From Clostridium merdae (GTDB taxonomy: Bacteria; Bacillota; Clostridia; Oscillospirales; Acutalibacteraceae), in assembly GCF_900176635.1 (NCBI RefSeq), contig NZ_FXLN01000003.1, positions 558,001 to 622,000 on the forward strand: a stretch of DNA of 64,000 nt. The letters run 5' to 3'. Below the pieces are notes generated by a model. That model was given only the letters and a program-made list of their open reading frames with translations, had not been told where the DNA came from and did no database searches. Shown in pieces: positions 60,831 through 64,000 of this stretch. The stretch's first letter is position 1. Each line of letters begins with the position of its first letter. A program made the position numbers and the translations under genes.

Positions 60831-61832
60831 TTATTCTTGCGGCGGAGTATTGTTATCAAAAACATCTGTGTCGTCGGGAACTTCTTCCCCTTTTATGGAA
60901 GCAACCGGAACCGCATGCTTTTTTCTGCGGCGGCGCAATACCAGCCCCAAAACAGCACCAAGTACCACCGCCAACAGTATAATTGGCAGGCCCCCAAGCA
61001 ATACAATAATAGCGCCCTGCCCCGCTTCAGCCATCCAGCGCAGAGACAACTGGAATTGATGTGATATTTTTTCACCAAGCGTTACGGGCGTTTTGTCTAT
61101 AATGGTTGCCTTGCTCACTTCGAACAATTCCACAGTAACCGTACTATAATTGATGAGCGAGTCATATTGCCGCAGTGTACCGGTAAGCTGATCCATTTGG
61201 TAAGTCACATCTGCCAAAGCCTTTTCCAGCTCTACGATATCAGCCATTTTATCCGCTTTTTTCATGAGCTCTAAAAGGCGGTCTCTCTGCGTTTGCAATG
61301 CTTTTAAATGTGCTTCCGTATCATAGTAGCTTTCGGTTATATTTTCACTCGTGCTGCTTACATTCAGAACTGCACCAATGGTTGCGGCTCGTTCTTTCCA
61401 CAGCTTCAGCTTTTCCTGTGGAATACGCAGTACATAATGAGCGGTTCGGCTTTCGTTCTTTTGCAAGGCGCCGTCGCCATCAATTCCGGATTCCTGAACA
61501 TAGCCGCCCAGTTCCTCTGTAAGGGATTGCATGGTTTGAACGGATTTATCAAATTCCAGTGTCTCCATGCGATAACTTAGCCGTTCAATTATCTTTTGGT
61601 TGGCAAGTGGCGGCTTTTGAGATGCAGGGGCACCGCCCACAGCCTCGGCAACTTTTCCGCTCTCCTGAGAATCCGCAACTGTCATTACCGAAGAAGCCTT
61701 TGCCTCTACACTTTGGGCGGCTTTCGCATTGTTGCTTACTCCGACTGCAGCACACCCAGTAAATAGCAGTGAAGTAGAAAGAATGATGGACATTGCCGCA
61801 ATGGCCACCGTTTTGTTATTTCGAATTTTCAC
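60831..61832 (-). CDS. DUF4349 lipoprotein
   Basis: The 333-residue protein has a lipoprotein signal ending LLFTGCA near residue 27, an Ala/Ser linker and the DUF4349 domain (about 80-265) with a central coiled coil, e.g. YYDTEAHLKALQTQRDRLLELMKKA. A C-terminal membrane helix (about 280-305) and a basic tail RRRRKK follow. DUF4349 proteins are surface proteins of unknown role. A promoter (TTTACA, 18 bp, TATAAT) lies just upstream. Confidence 0.82.
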   Translation of the reverse strand: MKIRNNKTVAIAAMSIILSTSLLFTGCAAVGVSNNAKAAQSVEAKASSVMTVADSQESGKVAEAVGGAPASQKPPLANQKIIERLSYRMETLEFDKSVQTMQSLTEELGGYVQESGIDGDGALQKNESRTAHYVLRIPQEKLKLWKERAATIGAVLNVSSTSENITESYYDTEAHLKALQTQRDRLLELMKKADKMADIVELEKALADVTYQMDQLTGTLRQYDSLINYSTVTVELFEVSKATIIDKTPVTLGEKISHQFQLSLRWMAEAGQGAIIVLLGGLPIILLAVVLGAVLGLVLRRRRKKHAVPVASIKGEEVPDDTDVFDNNTPPQE

Positions 61833-61992
61833 GGGAGCATCTCCTCTCTTGGTTAAAAGGGGGTTGCAGGTATCACCTGCCCGTTTTACCAGATTATAAC
61901 AGACGATATTATTTCCTGTAAAGAAACAATCCCGTAACCTTGCTTACAATTCTTTTGTTATTTCAAAAATTTTTCTTTTCTTTTCATTCGCC

Positions 61993-62019
61993 TTACGAGC
62001 GGCAAAACGATACCTTACA
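61993..62019. repeat. 27-bp repeat, inverted relative to 63032-63058
   Basis: TTACGAGCGGCAAAACGAT and the following 8 bases are the exact complement of 63032-63058. The sequence is part of the hairpin repeat family. A scrap of the same family (acatgtttctgcg) follows at 62045. Confidence 0.85.
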
Positions 62020-62088
62020 AATTAGGAAAAGAAATGTTGCAATACATGTTTCTGCGGGAGGGTGCGAGCGTTTAAAAAAAGCAAAAAA

Positions 62089-62116
62089 GAACGCCGTTCC
62101 AATCAAGGAACGGCGT
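62089..62116 (-). terminator. Terminator-like hairpin reading on the minus strand
   Basis: GAACGCCGTTCC (62089-62100) pairs with GGAACGGCGT (62107-62116). On the minus strand TTCTTTTTTGC follows. It marks the end of some RNA from the right, but no protein gene points to it. A GCCGCAC/GTGCGGC hairpin lies just upstream on that strand. Confidence 0.75.
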
Positions 62117-62189
62117 GAGCCGCACGGGCGATAGTGCGGCGTTGCTTGCTTACAGACATTAGCGCGGCGAAGCTGGAAAAAAATCTATT

Positions 62190-62507
62190 ATCCCATATGC
62201 TCCAAGAGGTGCTCCCATTTTTTGCTCTTCCACAGGGGAGTGGAAAACACTGCTGATTCAAAAGTTACTTCCTCCATAACCCACACAACTGTGCGGGAAT
62301 CCACTTCTGTTTAAGTGAATTCCAATTCCAGCCTCGCGTTGCCTTTGTCTGCAAGGCAATAAAAAAGCGCTTGTCACGGAAACCCTCATTGAAAAGGGTA
62401 CTCCACAACAAGCGATACATTGCATATCGGTTTCAGTCCTCACCTTGCCAAGCTTCGCAATCATAATTCCAAAGGCCCCATTTCTGTCCCCTCTATACAA
62501 AAGGGAA
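62190..62507 (-). ncRNA. Candidate structured RNA, minus strand
   Basis: A TTTTCAC/TATAAC promoter (plus 62514-62519 for the -10) could start an RNA near 62507 that runs to the terminator at 62089-62116. Stems along the way are CGCTTGT/ACAAGCG (62368-62414 with inner ACCCT/AGGGT), TTGCCTT/AAGGCAA (62339-62359), GGAAT/ATTCC with CACTT/AAGTG (62296-62323) and CCCACAC/GTGCGGG (62280-62297). No open frame with a start is convincing. It does not show RNase P, tmRNA or SRP hallmarks. It might be a 6S- or raiA-type RNA, but this is not shown. Confidence 0.4.
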
Positions 62508-62528
62508 ATAATGGGTTATAATTGTGTG

Positions 62529-62616
62529 GCAAAGCGCAGTGAAAACTGTTGTTATGGAGGCTACAGCTCCGTAGCAGGGGGTGGGTGCTGGTACACTCAT
62601 TCCTGCTTTGCTTTTT
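62529..62616 (+). ncRNA. Candidate small RNA with own promoter and terminator
   Basis: TATAAT at 62517-62522 is followed by GCAAAG (62529-62534), which pairs with CTTTGC (62606-62611) before a run of five T. Inside, GGAG/CTCC and GCTAC/GTAGC can form alternative hairpins. The -35 is weak. It would be an RNA of about 90 nt. Confidence 0.35.
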
Positions 62617-62729
62617 AAATTACCTTACGACATAAATATTAACATTATTTACCATATAATGCAAGATAAAAATATAAAAATGGGAAAATATATCACATTA
62701 TTCATTGTTTCGTTGTATTTCGTCGGATT

Positions 62730-62765
62730 TTTAATCCGGCTTTTTTTATTTTATTTTTCGATACG
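62730..62765 (+). terminator. Plus-strand terminator in the 62-kb non-coding region
   Basis: CGGATTTTTAATCCG forms a short hairpin followed by CTTTTTTTATTTTATTTTT. It is preceded by TATAAT at 62655-62660 but by no convincing gene. Confidence 0.6.
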
Positions 62766-62797
62766 GCATATTATGCTAGCTTTTGTTTATTATGTAG

Positions 62798-63125
62798 TTT
62801 TGCGCTCAGGCGCAAGGGCTTCTGCTGGCGCAGGGCTTGCCCTCATGCCGGGGCGGGCACCTACTTTCACGAAAGGGCGAAAGTAGGCAAAGGCCTTCCA
62901 AAGGGAGAGTATCGATTCTCTCCCTTTGGATTCCCTCTCAACGACCAAAGGCTCTGCCTTTGGAATCCGACTGAGCTCCCGCTCTGCATCTTGTTTCCGC
63001 ACAGGGACAAGCCTGCGCGTTGCAGATTGCATGTAAGGTATCGTTTTGCCGCTCGTAAATAAAACAAGTAACCTAGCTACCGAACATGTTTCTGCGAGCG
63101 AACGAGAGCGCTCTAAAAGTGACCC
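62798..63125. repeat. Inverted copy of the structured repeat
   Basis: Read on the minus strand, this copy matches 117-441 and 838-1137 in order. It holds the CCAAAGG/CCTTTGG and TCCAAAGGGAGAG/CTCTCCCTTTGGA hairpins unchanged. One hairpin differs: the arms here are CCTACTTTC/GAAAGTAGG, and in the 5' copies they are AACCTTTCA/TGAAAGGTT. Both are perfectly paired. Confidence 0.85.
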
Positions 63126-63153
63126 AGCGGCTGAGAACACAATCTTTTCATTT

Positions 63154-63184
63154 AAAAGAGGCTTGCAAAATGCAGGCCTCTTTT
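63154..63184 (-). terminator. Terminator of hsp20
   Basis: AAAAGAGGCTTGCA (63154-63167) pairs with TGCAGGCCTCTTTT (63171-63184) with one mismatch, then TTTTAAATG on the minus strand. Confidence 0.85.
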
Positions 63185-63203
63185 GCGTTATAATAGAGAA
63201 AGA

Positions 63204-63644
63204 TTATAAAATTGAAATTTCAGTAGACTCTGGTAAAGCCTGCATGCTTTTCTTTGGAAAAGTAAGCTTTAAAATACCATTCTCGTATTTTACCTCAATC
63301 TCTTCGGGGCGAACATCTCCTACATAAAAGCTGCGGGAGCATGCGCCGCCATAGCGCTCTTGGCGCAGGTAATGCCCGTCAATATCCTTTTCTTCCTTGC
63401 TCATCTCGCGGGATGCGCGAATGATTAGGTAACCGTTACTCAAATCCACATGGATTTCATTCTTTTGAAAGCCGGGTAAATCCATACAGATTTCATATGC
63501 GTTAGGCAGCTCTTTTACATCCGCTTTCATTAGGTTTTGCCCCAATGCCCCCAGTAGAGGGAGCTGACCGCCGAAAAGACTGGTCTCAAATGGGTCATCA
63601 AACAATCGACTGAAAAAGTTTTCACCAAATAAACTGGGCAGCAT
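63204..63644 (-). CDS. Hsp20/alpha-crystallin family chaperone
   Basis: The 146-residue small heat-shock protein has a variable N-terminus, an alpha-crystallin domain (about 40-130) and the motifs DLPGFQKNEIHVDL and SFYVGD near 103-108. ENGILKLTFPK near the C-terminus is the end of the domain. It is a single gene with its own terminator. AGGAATG precedes the ATG. A CIRCE operator was not seen in the 160 bases upstream. Confidence 0.9.
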   Translation of the reverse strand: MLPSLFGENFFSRLFDDPFETSLFGGQLPLLGALGQNLMKADVKELPNAYEICMDLPGFQKNEIHVDLSNGYLIIRASREMSKEEKDIDGHYLRQERYGGACSRSFYVGDVRPEEIEVKYENGILKLTFPKKSMQALPESTEISIL

Positions 63645-63763
63645 GCTTCATTCCTCCATTCCAATCACACAATTTCTATTGCCCGTTTTGCAGCACTTTA
63701 CAAGGGGGTTAACCTTTGTGCCGTTAATACATAATACGCAGTGTGTGTGCAGAGGGAAAAGAA

Positions 63764-63795
63764 TAGCGCCACCCTTGTATCAATAGGTGACGCTA
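63764..63795 (-). terminator. Terminator of the YjiH-like gene
   Basis: TAGCGCCACC (63764-63773) pairs with GGTGACGCTA (63786-63795) with one mismatch. A T-rich tail follows on the minus strand. Confidence 0.7.
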
Positions 63796-63819
63796 CGTTT
63801 TAAAATATTATTTTGTAAT

Positions 63820-64000
63820 TTAGTACACGAACATTGCCACTATTCCAGCAAGAATAACAGACAAGATAACGCGTTCCGCCCAAATGATGACTAGATCCCG
63901 TATTTTAAGGGGGATTTTTGTGGAGAGGATGCAAGGCACCACTGCCGAAAAGAAGATGATTTGAGAAATGCAAGTGACCGCAACAACGTAGCGTGCTTGA
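63820..64000 (-). CDS. YjiH-like / nucleoside-recognition-domain membrane protein, 3' end only
   Basis: The last 59 codons are present; the start lies outside the window. The fragment has hydrophobic helices with VTCISQIIFFSAVVPCIL and ends VILSVILAGIVAMFVY. This resembles the C-terminal gate region of YjiH-type membrane proteins. The name is tentative because only the end is seen. Confidence 0.5.
   Translation of the reverse strand, partial: QARYVVAVTCISQIIFFSAVVPCILSTKIPLKIRDLVIIWAERVILSVILAGIVAMFVY

Noticed and set aside
62089..62530. RNase P RNA or tmRNA
   Set aside because: Neither the GAGGAAAGTCC core of RNase P RNA nor the tmRNA ends with a tag frame could be found.
62258..62886. Open frames in the 62-kb region, including a hydrophobic one from 62581 that looks like a small membrane peptide
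   Set aside because: The longer one runs through a terminator hairpin and into the repeat. No ribosome site fits, so I do not call a type I toxin.
1..64000. CRISPR array
   Set aside because: No short direct repeats at even spacing were seen, and no cas-like genes.

Overview
The window is 64 kb of chromosome from a low-to-mid GC, spore-forming Firmicute. It most resembles the Clostridia, order Oscillospirales (Ruminococcaceae/Oscillospiraceae type). The evidence is the set of gene families: a YpeB germination protein, a ClpE-like Clp ATPase, CpXC, DUF975, DUF4349 and DUF5711 proteins, an ECF transporter core, a CdaR/PucR-type regulator and FNT and DpaL genes. AGGAGG-type ribosome sites are strong, sigma-A promoters are canonical, and TTG or GTG starts are common. 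No prophage, transposase or CRISPR array was seen. Species cannot be named from the sequence alone.

Layout. 1-1160: a non-coding tandem repeat made of perfect hairpins, with a related inverted copy at 62.8-63.1 kb. 1.2-6.0 kb (minus): an operon of a small acidic protein, flavodoxin, mnmA, a CpXC protein and asnB. 6.1-7.75 kb: an XRE/ImmA pair divergent from a coupled small protein and sigma region-4 protein, next to tRNA-Arg(CCT). 8.1-9.1 kb: an iron-siderophore binding lipoprotein. 9.2-13.5 kb (minus): a lantibiotic-immunity-type ABC transporter with its two-component system. 13.9-17.6 kb (plus): an Rrf2 regulator, an acyl-CoA dehydrogenase/EtfA-C/rubredoxin fusion and a flavodiiron protein. 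17.8-21.6 kb: a DUF975 protein, then flotillin and NfeD genes divergent from an XRE regulator. 21.8-24.5 kb: CPBP protease, tadA and a choloylglycine-hydrolase-family enzyme. 24.7-29.4 kb: ilvD, a membrane protein, lysS and greA. 29.5-33.7 kb: ftsE-ftsX-envC-like and a degenerate S41 protease homologue. 33.9-41.6 kb: a CdaR-type regulator, dpaL, an FNT channel, a polar amino-acid ABC transporter and a GNAT. 41.9-45.1 kb: an ECF sigma/anti-sigma pair and small DNA-binding proteins. 45.1-45.5 kb: four tRNAs. 45.9-59.1 kb (minus): clpE-like, pgsA, cvpA, DUF5711, truA, ecfT-ecfA2-ecfA1, an rRNA-type methyltransferase, glmM and ruvB-ruvA-ruvC. 59.4-64 kb: ypeB, a DUF4349 lipoprotein, a 1.3-kb structured non-coding region, hsp20 and the end of a YjiH-like membrane protein.

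How the genes work together. The most interesting module is 13.9-17.6 kb. One polypeptide joins an acyl-CoA dehydrogenase, the FAD-binding half of EtfA and a rubredoxin, and the next gene encodes a flavodiiron protein, which usually takes electrons from rubredoxin. This reads as a self-contained chain from acyl-CoA to O2 or NO, probably controlled by the Rrf2 protein. Other notable points are an S41 protease homologue in the FtsEX locus that has lost all three catalytic residues, and matching palindromes just downstream of the -10 boxes of the divergent flotillin and XRE promoters. Repeat copies also differ by compensating changes in one hairpin, which suggests structure is conserved.

Limits: all calls rest on reading motifs by eye. 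Names were not checked against databases, and RNA folds were judged only from complementarity.
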